11,121 nt of DNA from JALOOE01 sp964423545. GTDB lineage: Bacteria; Chloroflexota; Anaerolineae; CG2-30-64-16. Positions 1 through 6,675 of the stretch are shown here, in pieces. How positions within the stretch are numbered: the first letter of the stretch is position 1; every line of letters begins with the position of its first letter. The translations under genes were made by a program, and so were the position numbers. A model generated the notes under the pieces. That model made no database searches. It was given only the letters and a program-made list of their open reading frames with translations, and was not told the origin of the DNA. Location of the stretch: the NCBI GenBank assembly GCA_964423545.1, contig CAYRFV010000190.1, forward strand, positions 1-11,121. Direction: 5' to 3'.

Positions 1-65
1 TCACTGACCCACATACCTGCATGGCACATTTCGACGTGCCGTCAATCGCTTAACTTGATACATAT

Positions 66-86
66 GGGGCGGGGTCTCCCCGCCCC
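66..86. repeat. GC palindrome at the edge of comM fragment A
   Basis: This is a perfect inverted repeat of 9-bp arms, GGGGCGGGG (66-74) and CCCCGCCCC (78-86), around a TCT loop. The same element sits inside the intact comM gene at 2680-2708, where the arms reach 13 bp. Here it marks the exact point where similarity to comM ends, so it is either the recombination point or a repeat that was carried along. Confidence 0.8.
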
Positions 87-275
87 CACCCTTCACCACC
101 GCGAAGCGAGTGGTCTGCCGCGCCCGCGCCGCCTCGACCCGCGCCCGGATGGCCGCCGACGGCTCGCCGCGGCGCTCGTTGTCGACGCAATCGACGAAAA
201 ACTCCGAACTGGGACGCGGAGCTCTTTCCACACGGATATCAGCGCGACCCAACAGCGGGCCGGAGAGCCGCCTGC
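66..275 (-). pseudogene. Degraded comM middle fragment (fragment A)
   Basis: On the minus strand this encodes a piece clearly related to the ComM protein at 2448-4001. It shares RLSGPLL, DI.VE, then ERRGEPSAAIRARVEAARAR and the glycine/proline tract GGGGETPP. Homology stops exactly at the palindrome at 66-86; the sequence at 1-65 is unrelated to comM. Positions 66-179 match 2684-2797 at 113 of 114 bases. From 180 to about 275 the match becomes weak and gapped, with 5 to 6 extra residues and loss of the conserved LLDRID (here LLGRAD). The Walker motifs, cysteine cluster and C-terminus are absent, so it cannot work as ComM. A frame stays open from 297 to 1, but I see no start signal. It lies just downstream of the nucleotidyltransferase gene. 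The upstream edge near 275 is approximate. Confidence 0.8.
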
Positions 276-335
276 GCGGCTGTGCGCAGTGTCGCACGGG
301 TTCGGCGCGCCGGCCGGCATCGTCGGCGGGACAGG

Positions 336-908
336 CTAGGTCAGCTGCCCCAATGCCCGTTCGAGCAAATCACTGACATCAAGCGCCACGGCCCATTGGC
401 GCATGTAGGCCAGATCCAACCGGTCTCCTTGGACCGCCAGCACCCCCAGGATATCGCGCCACTGCCGGTCCGATATTTCGCCTCCCAAGCGATACCACGC
501 CAGTTTGCTCAGAACGGTGTCTTCCGGAGTTGCCACATATATCGTCCGCCCCGAATCGGGGTCTGCGATCCAGGCCTGGCGCCGGCCCAATTGCTGCCGA
601 TCAAAGGGCCGATTCTTGGAAATGAAGATATCGACCTTGAACATGGTCGCCAGGTGAATGACATTGAAGCTGCTGCGGGTGCGGATGGCGTGGCGGATGG
701 TGTCGATATCGAGATAGAACCCTGTCAGAAGATCGGCAAAGGGCTGCGCTTGTCGGAGACTCAGGTCCGCAACGATGTCGGTGTCCAAGGTGGTGCGCAC
801 CACACCGTGGATCGTGCTGGCCAGCGAGCCGCCGATGACGTAGGCTGCGTCCACCCGCTCCAGAGCATCGATCACCTGCAGAGTCACAGCGATCGGTTCA
901 GGCAGCAT
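336..908 (-). CDS. Nucleotidyltransferase-fold protein (putative toxin of a TA-like pair)
   Basis: A 190-residue protein of the pol-beta nucleotidyltransferase superfamily, close in pattern to the AbiEii-like/uncharacterised nucleotidyltransferase groups. Visible motifs are VIGGSLAS..HG (residues 24-35), the metal-binding pair in LDTDIVAD (D42, D44), a third acidic position in KVDIF (D93), and a C-terminal ATPEDTVLSKLAWYR..G block (126-143) typical of these small NTases. By family knowledge such proteins transfer a nucleotide to a protein or RNA; the target here is unknown. I chose the ATG at 906-908 because GGAGGG lies about 5 bases upstream; a start 11 codons earlier lacks this support. The start overlaps the end of the 88-codon gene by 11 bp, so the two are probably translationally coupled. 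It is cytosolic, with no signal or membrane segment. The fold is confident; the toxin role is inferred. Confidence 0.85.
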   Translation of the reverse strand: MLPEPIAVTLQVIDALERVDAAYVIGGSLASTIHGVVRTTLDTDIVADLSLRQAQPFADLLTGFYLDIDTIRHAIRTRSSFNVIHLATMFKVDIFISKNRPFDRQQLGRRQAWIADPDSGRTIYVATPEDTVLSKLAWYRLGGEISDRQWRDILGVLAVQGDRLDLAYMRQWAVALDVSDLLERALGQLT

Positions 909-1164
909 GGGGTCCCTCCGGCGGTCGCGGGCCGTAAGCACGGGCTGCCAGCTCCGGCCCCAACAAGAGGTCCGCCAGGTAACGCTGCAACTGCGCCTCA
1001 GTGGCGCCAGGATGGCGTGCCCGCAAGCCCTGGAGCGCCAACTGGCGAGCAGTGGCGTTCATTTGCCCCAGCATCGCCAGCTTGCGCGCCGCTGAAGCAT
1101 GGCGCAGCAGTTCAACGAGAACCTGCTCGGCTTCGCAATCTGTGTCAGGGAACAATTTCGTCAT
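898..1164 (-). CDS. Small partner protein of the nucleotidyltransferase (hypothetical)
   Basis: An 88-residue, probably helical cytosolic protein. It has an acidic start (residues 5-17), a helical stretch LVELLRHASAARKLAMLGQM (16-35), a middle RARHPGATEAQLQRYLADLL (48-67), and a low-complexity proline tail. I recall similar small proteins paired with the same nucleotidyltransferase type in bacterial genomes, but cannot name a family. The ATG at 1162-1164 follows a weak purine-rich stretch (GGATGAGATGAAG). Its stop at 898-900 lies inside the next gene, 11 bp overlapping, the layout usual for two-gene toxin-antitoxin modules where the first gene is the antitoxin. No winged-helix or other DNA-binding motif of an AbiEi type is visible, so the antitoxin role is only an inference from layout. 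Confidence 0.7.
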   Translation of the reverse strand: MTKLFPDTDCEAEQVLVELLRHASAARKLAMLGQMNATARQLALQGLRARHPGATEAQLQRYLADLLLGPELAARAYGPRPPEGPHAA

Positions 1165-1234
1165 GGCGACTTCATCTCATCCGTTCTCGCCGATGAGAAG
1201 TGAGCGACCTACCACACGGCTATGATGGCGCGTC

Positions 1235-1493
1235 CTACTCCATCTGCCGCGGCCGATACTGGATCGCGGCCGATCGTGGATCGGCTTGGCGATATGCGCC
1301 GGCTGAATGCGCTCGCTGCCCGCCAGGTCCGCGATCGTCCGCGTCAGCTTGAGCACGCGGTGATACGCCCGCGCGCTCAGGTTCATCGCCCGGCCGCAGC
1401 CGCTGCATGGCCGCGCCGAGGAGTTGCCGGCCGGTCTCGTACACCGGGCAGTGGTCGCGCACCTGGGTCGGGCCCATGTCGGCGTTGGTGGTC
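1235..1493 (-). pseudogene. Degraded comM 3'-end copy (fragment B)
   Basis: This is a second copy of the last part of comM, corresponding to 2448-2675 of the intact gene. The minus strand reads ADMGPTQVRDHC near the start and ends IQYRPRQME followed by a TAG stop (1235-1237), as in the intact protein. The two ends lie in the same frame, but the middle is out of frame. Roughly 17 extra bases lie near 1271-1288 and further extra bases near 1393-1400. The copy stops at about 1493, just short of where the palindrome lies in the intact gene. The Walker motifs and everything upstream are absent. It sits between the hepT stop and the 88-codon gene. Similarity is clear but lower than in the near-identical part of fragment A, suggesting an older duplication. 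Confidence 0.85.
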
Positions 1494-1509
1494 AGGCCCG
1501 GATTATTGT

Positions 1510-1934
1510 CTACCGCTGGCTGGCTAACCAGACACGGACCAGCGCCGCAAAACGCGAGAGGTCATCCAGATTCGTCAGGTTATCATACACTTCATCCCAA
1601 TCCACAGCCAGATACTCGTGAATCAGGATGTTGCGAAACCCGGCGATGGGGGCAAGCTGCTCGGCAAAGTCGGGGGCAGGACCCCCAACTCTCCCATGCG
1701 CAAGATCGCTTCGTGGTAGTCACGCGGCTTCTGGGCGCCTTCGAGCGCAATGATGCGGTGACAGATGTCAATGCAGCATTGCGCAGCAACCTCAAGACTG
1801 CGCTCGACAATATCCCGCAAGTAGGGATCGTTGCTGAAATCAGTTTGTGGTCTGTCGCCCAGGGGCGCCAGGCGTGCCAAGCGTTCGCTGAGTTCGTCCA
1901 AGCGCCTCTCGATACCGCTGAACTCGACGTGCAT
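1510..1934 (-). pseudogene. hepT: HepT toxin (HEPN/DUF86 family), frameshifted
   Basis: A HEPN-domain ribonuclease toxin, partner of the MntA gene just upstream. The first frame runs from the ATG at 1932-1934 (strong GGGAGGAGAGGG upstream) through the family pattern LEVAAQCCIDICHRIIA (residues 47-63) to GELGVLPP (81-88). It then leaves the family and stops at 1623. The continuation lies in another frame: DFAEQLAPIAGFRNILIHEY and on to a TAG at 1510-1512. One missing base in a run of five Cs (minus strand; plus 1672-1676) explains it. Reconstructed length is about 141 residues, normal for HepT. The catalytic RX4HXY motif (RNILIHEY, reconstructed 101-108), whose tyrosine MntA adenylylates in characterised pairs, falls after the break. 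It is therefore inactive unless the break is a sequencing error or is bypassed. Confidence 0.85.
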
Positions 1935-2343
1935 TGCCCTCTCCTCCCAGGATGTCCTGACGTTGCGCCCGCAAGAACGGCAGATAATCCCCGTAGCGGC
2001 TCATGATATCTGCCTCATACTCAACTCGTTCTGCGCGATCACGCTGGTACAGGATCTTGCCCTGCGCAATGACGGCGTATGCCAACTCGATCGGCGCCTG
2101 GTTGAGGATGATCAAATCAACGGAATTCCCGCTCAAGGCCGCGGAAAAGAGGTGCGCCAATTGCGCGCGGATACGCGCTACCGGCGCGTCGCGTGCAAGC
2201 AGCACGCCCAGGTCAACATCACTGAGCGGCCCGATCTCTCCGCCGACTTGCGATCCGAAGAGGTATACCAGCCGCACCTGAGCTTGCGCGTTGACGAGAG
2301 CTTCGGTACGTCGTTGGAGACTTTGGATGTCAATTCCGGACAT
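1840..2343 (-). CDS. mntA: MntA antitoxin (minimal nucleotidyltransferase)
   Basis: A 167-residue minimal nucleotidyltransferase of the MntA/HepT toxin-antitoxin type. The GSX10DXD signature is complete: G30-S31, then D42 and D44 in SDVDLGVLL, with a third acidic residue D76 in SVDLIIL. In characterised systems MntA neutralises HepT by adding AMP units to a tyrosine of the toxin. The ATG at 2341-2343 is preferred because GGTGAGG lies 7 bases upstream; an upstream TTG is possible. The reading frame continues 95 bp into hepT, so the last 30 or so residues (from about G136) are the hepT region read in another frame. They do not look like the family, whose members usually end near the YLPFLRAQRQDIL stretch. 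The catalytic part looks intact, although the toxin gene is broken. Confidence 0.88.
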   Translation of the reverse strand: MSGIDIQSLQRRTEALVNAQAQVRLVYLFGSQVGGEIGPLSDVDLGVLLARDAPVARIRAQLAHLFSAALSGNSVDLIILNQAPIELAYAVIAQGKILYQRDRAERVEYEADIMSRYGDYLPFLRAQRQDILGGEGNARRVQRYREALGRTQRTLGTPGAPGRQTTN

Positions 2344-2389
2344 CAGCAAACCTCACCAGTTAGGAACGGAAACGCTGAATCCATTGTGC

Positions 2390-2418
2390 CACATACCGCA
2401 CTGACACAAGCTGCTCAA
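2390..2418 (-). promoter_or_regulatory. Possible promoter for mntA-hepT
   Basis: On the minus strand TTGAGC (2413-2418) and TATGTG (2390-2395) are separated by 17 bases, ending about 46 bases before the mntA ATG. The -10 match is poor. It lies in the 104-bp gap between the comM stop and mntA, where I see no terminator. Confidence 0.2.
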
Positions 2419-2447
2419 ACAGCCAGTTTTCTAGCTCGGCTGCCCAC

Positions 2448-4001
2448 TCACTCCATCCGCCGCGGCCGATACTGGATCGCCTCCGCGATATGCGCTGGCT
2501 GAATGCGCTCGCTGCCCGCCAGGTCGGCGATGGTGCGGGCGAGCTTGAGGATGCGATGGTACGCGCGGGCGCTGAGGTTCATCTGACGCATGGCCGTGCC
2601 GAGCAGCTGGTGTGCGGTGTCGTCGACCTGGCAGTGGTCGCGCACCTGGGTGGGCCCCATGTCGGCGTTGCAGGTCAACGGTAGGGGCGGGGTCTCCCCG
2701 CCCCCACCCTTCACCACGGCGAAGCGAGTGGTCTGCCGCGCCCGCGCCGCCTCGACCCGCGCCCGGATGGCCGCCGACGGCTCGCCGCGGCGCTCGTCGC
2801 TGAGCTTCTGGAACGGCACGCGCGGCGCCTCGACGTGGATGTCGATGCGATCGAGCAGCGGGCCGGAGAGGCGCTTCTGGTAGCGGCTGACCAGCGTCGA
2901 GCTGCACGTGCAAGGGTGCTCGGGATCGCCGAAGAAACCGCACGGACACGGGTTCATGGCCCCGATCAACATGAAGTTGGCCGGAAAGGTCAGGCTGCCC
3001 TGGGCGCGGCTGATGGTGACGACCTTGTCCTCCAGCGGCTGGCGCAGCACCTCCAGGGTGTGCTGGCCGAACTCGGGCAGCTCGTCGAGGAAGAGCACCC
3101 CGTGGTGCGCCAGGCTGATCTCGCCCGGCCGCGGCCAGTGGCCGCCGCCCACCAGTCCGGCGTGCGAGATAGTATGATGCGGTGCGCGGAAAGGGCGCTG
3201 GCGGATCAGCGGCGTCTCGGCGGGCAGCATGTCGGCCACCGAGTAGATGCGGGTCACATCCAGCGCTTCAGCGAGGGTCAGCGCGGGCAGGATCGAAGGC
3301 ATCGAGCGCGCCAGCAGCGTCTTGCCTGCGCCCGGTGCGCCGCTCATCAGCACGTTGTGTCCGCCCGCGGCCGCCACCTCCAGCGCCCGCTTGACGTGCT
3401 CCTGGCCCTTGATGTCCTGGAAATCTGCGGCGTAGGCGGTGGCGGCCTCGTCCGACAGGTCAAGGGTGGTCCGATACGGCTCGATGGGATGGTAGTCGCG
3501 ATAGTGCGCGGCCAGCCGGCCCAGGGTGTCGACCGGGTAGACGGTGATCCCCTCGATCAGCGCGGCCTCCGGCGCATCGGCCTGGGGCACGAAGACCGCC
3601 TGATAGCCCAACGTTGCGGCGAGGTGCGCCATCGGCAGGATGCCGTTGACGTGGCGCACCGAGCCGTCGAGCGACAGCTCGCCCAGGAAGAGTGCGCCGT
3701 CCAGGTCGGCCGGGATCTGCTCGGCCAGGATCAGCAAGGCCACGGCGATCGGCAGGTCGTAGGCAGGGCCTTCCTTGCGCAGGTCCGCGGGCGCCAGGTT
3801 GACGGTCAGCCGGCCGCGCGGATATTGCAGCCCGGAGTTGACGATGGCCGCGCGCACCCGCTCGGTCGATTCCTTGACGGCCGCGTCGGGCAGGCCCACA
3901 AGCGTCACCTGCGGAAGGGCCCGCGGGTTCAGGTCAGCCTCGACCTCCACGATCGCGCCTTCCAGGCCGATCAACGCGCAACTCGAAACCTTGGCAAGCA
4001 T
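2448..4001 (-). CDS. comM: ComM/YifB-family AAA+ ATPase (Mg-chelatase-like)
   Basis: A 517-residue full-length ComM/YifB protein. In other bacteria ComM is a hexameric helicase that promotes branch migration during natural transformation. Domains in order: N-terminal Lon-protease-like fold (LAKV.S.AL.G at the start, VGLPD and VKES.ERVRAA near 35-52); AAA+ domain with Walker A GAPGAGKT (221-228), Walker B GVLFLDELPEF (301-311) and FRAPHHTIS (271-279); a cysteine cluster NPCPCG...PCTC (C352, C354, C364, C366); LSGPLLDRIDIHVE (378-391); and the C-terminal Mg-chelatase helical part with NLSARAYHRILKLARTIADL. The ATG at 3999-4001 has GGGAG about 7 bases upstream and yields the usual MLAKV start. 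Residues near 429-443 (VVKGGGGETPPLPLT) form an extra low-complexity tract created by an embedded palindrome. The gene is transcribed alone or with mntA downstream. Confidence 0.95.
   Translation of the reverse strand: MLAKVSSCALIGLEGAIVEVEADLNPRALPQVTLVGLPDAAVKESTERVRAAIVNSGLQYPRGRLTVNLAPADLRKEGPAYDLPIAVALLILAEQIPADLDGALFLGELSLDGSVRHVNGILPMAHLAATLGYQAVFVPQADAPEAALIEGITVYPVDTLGRLAAHYRDYHPIEPYRTTLDLSDEAATAYAADFQDIKGQEHVKRALEVAAAGGHNVLMSGAPGAGKTLLARSMPSILPALTLAEALDVTRIYSVADMLPAETPLIRQRPFRAPHHTISHAGLVGGGHWPRPGEISLAHHGVLFLDELPEFGQHTLEVLRQPLEDKVVTISRAQGSLTFPANFMLIGAMNPCPCGFFGDPEHPCTCSSTLVSRYQKRLSGPLLDRIDIHVEAPRVPFQKLSDERRGEPSAAIRARVEAARARQTTRFAVVKGGGGETPPLPLTCNADMGPTQVRDHCQVDDTAHQLLGTAMRQMNLSARAYHRILKLARTIADLAGSERIQPAHIAEAIQYRPRRME
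2680..2708. repeat. Palindromic repeat embedded in comM coding sequence
   Basis: The inverted-repeat arms are GGTAGGGGCGGGG (2680-2692) and CCCCGCCCCCACC (2696-2708), a 13-bp stem with one mismatch around a TCT loop. Read on the minus strand it encodes the glycine/glutamate/proline tract GGGGETPPLP. This has no counterpart in the ComM proteins I recall, where the aspartate-methionine stretch CNADMGP follows soon after the helical ARARQ..RF. It looks like a small mobile palindromic repeat tolerated in frame. A copy lies at 66-86. Confidence 0.7.
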
Positions 4002-4051
4002 GGGCAATCTCCCGCGGCGAAGGTCCAAGTGTCAGGAAAGCAGTCAGCAGT

Positions 4052-4080
4052 AGTCTAGCATAGGCGACGGCGAGGGGCAA
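4052..4080 (-). promoter_or_regulatory. Possible comM promoter
   Basis: On the minus strand TTGCCC (4075-4080) and TAGACT (4052-4057) are 17 bases apart, each matching 4 of 6 consensus bases, and end about 50 bases upstream of the comM ATG. The match is modest; the position supports it. Confidence 0.25.
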
Positions 4081-4289
4081 ACGGACTCTGTGAAGCAGGC
4101 TGTCGCCCTCAAGCCCGGTAATCTGCGAAGCTGGCGCCACGCGGACGCGGACAGAAGTCGCGGGTCCCGCTTGCCGCCTCGCACTGCGGTCTGACAGACC
4201 CTGCGTGCCAGGCTACCCTGCCGCGGATTGTTGCACCTGGGTTCGCTCACCCCACCGCTGCTATCGGAGCGCTGTGTCCCGCCGGCCAC
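4081..4289. other. Intergenic stretch with nothing recognised
   Basis: Between the comM upstream region and the MFS remnant I find no family-like reading frame on either strand. There is one short inverted repeat, GGTCTG/CAGACC with a 1-base centre (4188-4200), too weak to name. Confidence 0.5.
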
Positions 4290-4605
4290 ACCGCCACCTG
4301 GGTCCTCATGGGCCGGGCCGCCACCTGGCAGCAGCCCACGGCCCTGAGCCTGTTGGCCGGATTCTGCTTCGGCATGTGCACCGATAGAATCGTGATCATG
4401 ACAGGGCTGCGCTCTGGAACGTCGAGTCAGGGACGGCGCTTCGGCGTGCTGACCTCCGTTTCGTCAATCAGTCTGCTGATCACCGGCCTGTGCTGGGAGG
4501 CGATTGCGGACCGCTGGGGTATCCCGACGCTGCTGGGAAGCGCGCAGTCGCTACGCGTTGGCTGTCATCATCTGCGTGAGAAGGCGAGTCCGGCGACGTC
4601 GCTGA
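4290..4605 (+). pseudogene. MFS transporter 3'-end remnant
   Basis: The plus-strand frame through 4308 reads a hydrophobic segment (ALSLLAGFCFGM), then IVIMTGLRSGTSSQGRRFG, another hydrophobic segment (VSSISLLITGL) and EAIADRWGIPTLL. The pattern of short helices joined by an ADRWG-type loop is that of the C-terminal half of a major facilitator transporter. Near 4545-4552 the frame shifts by one. The continuation, YALAVIICVRRRV, gives a last hydrophobic segment and a basic tail ending at TGA (4603-4605), as a natural MFS end would. The N-terminal two thirds are missing, so this is a decayed piece. No MFS subfamily can be assigned, and the left edge is approximate. Confidence 0.45.
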
Positions 4606-4617
4606 TGGACCGGACAG

Positions 4618-4912
4618 CCGGCTCTTGTGCAGCCTGCCGCGGCGCCGGTCGACCAGGCGCTTCACCTCGGCCCGGTGCTGGTCGAGGTATTCCTCCACGA
4701 GCGCCCTGCAGGCCGATGGGCTGGGGTTGGCGCCTGCAGCCGGATCTCGTCTACGAAGGTCAGGCCAGGAAGGTGCGCCCCAGCCCCTTCGACCGTGACC
4801 GCGCAGCGGCTGTCGCGCAGCTTCTCGATCGCGGGCCTGCCGAGCCAAAGCTGATAGGAGTTGCCATAGGGGGAAATGGCAGTCCGCCGAATTTGCCACG
4901 CCGTCAGCCGGC
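4618..4912 (-). pseudogene. Unrecognised decayed gene 3' end
   Basis: The minus strand carries a protein-like stretch split over two frames: LTAWQIRRTAISPYGNSYQLW...TVEGAGAHLPGLTFVDEIRL, then, after a shift near 4710-4735, ALVEEYLDQHRAEVKRLVDRRRGR. The second half looks like a charged C-terminal helix. There is no start codon or ribosome site at the left of the stretch; it begins where the hydrolase gene ends (its stop is at 4904-4906). It therefore looks like the truncated end of another gene. I do not recognise the family. Two CTGCAG-containing direct repeats flank the shift. It converges on the MFS remnant. Confidence 0.3.
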
Positions 4913-5800
4913 CGGTCCCCAGATCAACCGGTTGTCGACGACGCGGACGGCGGCTGCGCCGGCTCGTTGCAGCGAGCTGAGGCAGGCCAGGATGGTGGTC
5001 TGAGTGAGACAATAGGTGACGGGGTGCGTGATCGCCAGGCCCAGCCGGTCGGCGGTGCGTTTGAGGATCTGCGCCGGGTCGCCGGAGGTCTCCAGCGCCG
5101 ACTGCACTGCGGCGCGAATCTCGACCAGCCGTGCAGCGTTCTCGGCGGCCCACCGTGCAATGGAGGGGACGGCTGCGCCGTGACCGGGTGCAAACGCCGC
5201 ATACTGGCCGTCGAGTCCGGCCAGCATCGCCAGCGAGGCAAGCGTCTGGTCGACTTCGACGTAGAATGGAATGACGTGTTTGGCGGCGACTTCCGGCGCG
5301 AAGACGGCATCGGCGACGAAACAGACGTCACCGCCCGCGATCATCATCTGGTTGGGCGCATGTCCCGGTGCGGGGATCACCTTGAGCGGCACACCTTCAA
5401 TGATCGTCTCGCCCGACTCCAACAGGCGATCCACCGGGCAGGGCTCGGCGAGGATGAATTTGCCGCGCAGCTCGGCCATGGGCGCCGCGCCGGAGTGCAG
5501 ATAGATCGGCTCAAGGAGCGGGTTCGCGATGACCGCCGCTTCCAGAGCGGGCGCGTAGACCGGGACACCCAGACGGCCGCGCAGCGTTGCGGCGCCGCCG
5601 AAATGATCGGCATGCGCGTGGGTGACGACCACGGCGGCCAGTGCGACCCGCAGGCCCTCAAGGATGCGGATGATCCGCTTCGCCGTGTCCCGGTCGAGGC
5701 CGGTGTCCACCAACACGGCCCGGCCATCATGGAGGACGAGGCCAGCGTTCGAGCCGCCGCGAAGCTGGCAGGCGCTGGGGGTGAGGGAGACGAGTTCCAT
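4904..5800 (-). CDS. Metallo-beta-lactamase-fold hydrolase
   Basis: A 298-residue cytosolic MBL-fold protein with a full metal site: THAHADH (T60-H66, giving H61, H63, D65, H66), H147 in PAPGHAPNQ, D164 in FVADAVF and H207 in FAPGHG. After about residue 215 a helical region and LTQTTILACLSSLQRAGAA..VVDNRLIW resemble the winged-helix-like C-terminal domain of LACTB2/glyoxalase-II-like hydrolases. The substrate cannot be read from sequence; thioesters, lactones or phosphoesters are all possible. The ATG at 5798-5800 is the natural start for the fold, but no clear ribosome site precedes it. It lies 88 bp downstream of livF on the same strand, with no obvious terminator between, so it may be the last gene of the transporter operon. 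A metabolic link to it is speculation. Confidence 0.9.
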   Translation of the reverse strand: MELVSLTPSACQLRGGSNAGLVLHDGRAVLVDTGLDRDTAKRIIRILEGLRVALAAVVVTHAHADHFGGAATLRGRLGVPVYAPALEAAVIANPLLEPIYLHSGAAPMAELRGKFILAEPCPVDRLLESGETIIEGVPLKVIPAPGHAPNQMMIAGGDVCFVADAVFAPEVAAKHVIPFYVEVDQTLASLAMLAGLDGQYAAFAPGHGAAVPSIARWAAENAARLVEIRAAVQSALETSGDPAQILKRTADRLGLAITHPVTYCLTQTTILACLSSLQRAGAAAVRVVDNRLIWGPAG

Positions 5801-5888
5801 GCGCTAACGAACGGTGGCTTGCGAAATGCGGATGCAACCTGCCCCATGGCGATTCATCACGGTTATCCGCAAGCGCCGCTTCGACCGA

Positions 5889-6599
<711 letters not shown>

Positions 6600-6629
6600 G
6601 CATGGTCTCCCGACGAAGGACGGGAGGCG

Positions 6630-6666
6630 GACGACGGAAGACGGAACGCTGCCGTCTTCCGTCGTC
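6630..6666. repeat. Stem-loop between livG and livF
   Basis: A perfect 15-bp inverted repeat, GACGACGGAAGACGG (6630-6644) and CCGTCTTCCGTCGTC (6652-6666), with a 7-base loop, starts 9 bp after the livG stop. Related GACGG-type units continue on both sides. No T-run follows on the minus strand, so it is not a standard terminator. It may protect the upstream mRNA end or lower livF expression, as REP elements do. Confidence 0.8.
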
Positions 6667-6675
6667 TGTCCTCCG

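Noticed and set aside
282..1196. Long open frame on the plus strand opposite the nucleotidyltransferase pair
   Set aside because: It has no family-like motifs and mirrors the real genes on the minus strand; high GC leaves antisense frames open.
1668..1682. Programmed -1 frameshift in hepT
   Set aside because: The C5 run does not form a standard slippery heptamer and no clear downstream structure was evident. A one-base loss explains it more simply.
2835..4058. 407-codon open frame on the plus strand opposite comM
   Set aside because: Its composition is arginine, histidine, glutamine and glycine rich with no domain pattern. The minus strand encodes complete ComM.
5815..5880. Terminator between livF and the MBL gene
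   Set aside because: Only an interrupted GCTTGCG...GCAAGC pairing with a long loop and no T-run is visible.
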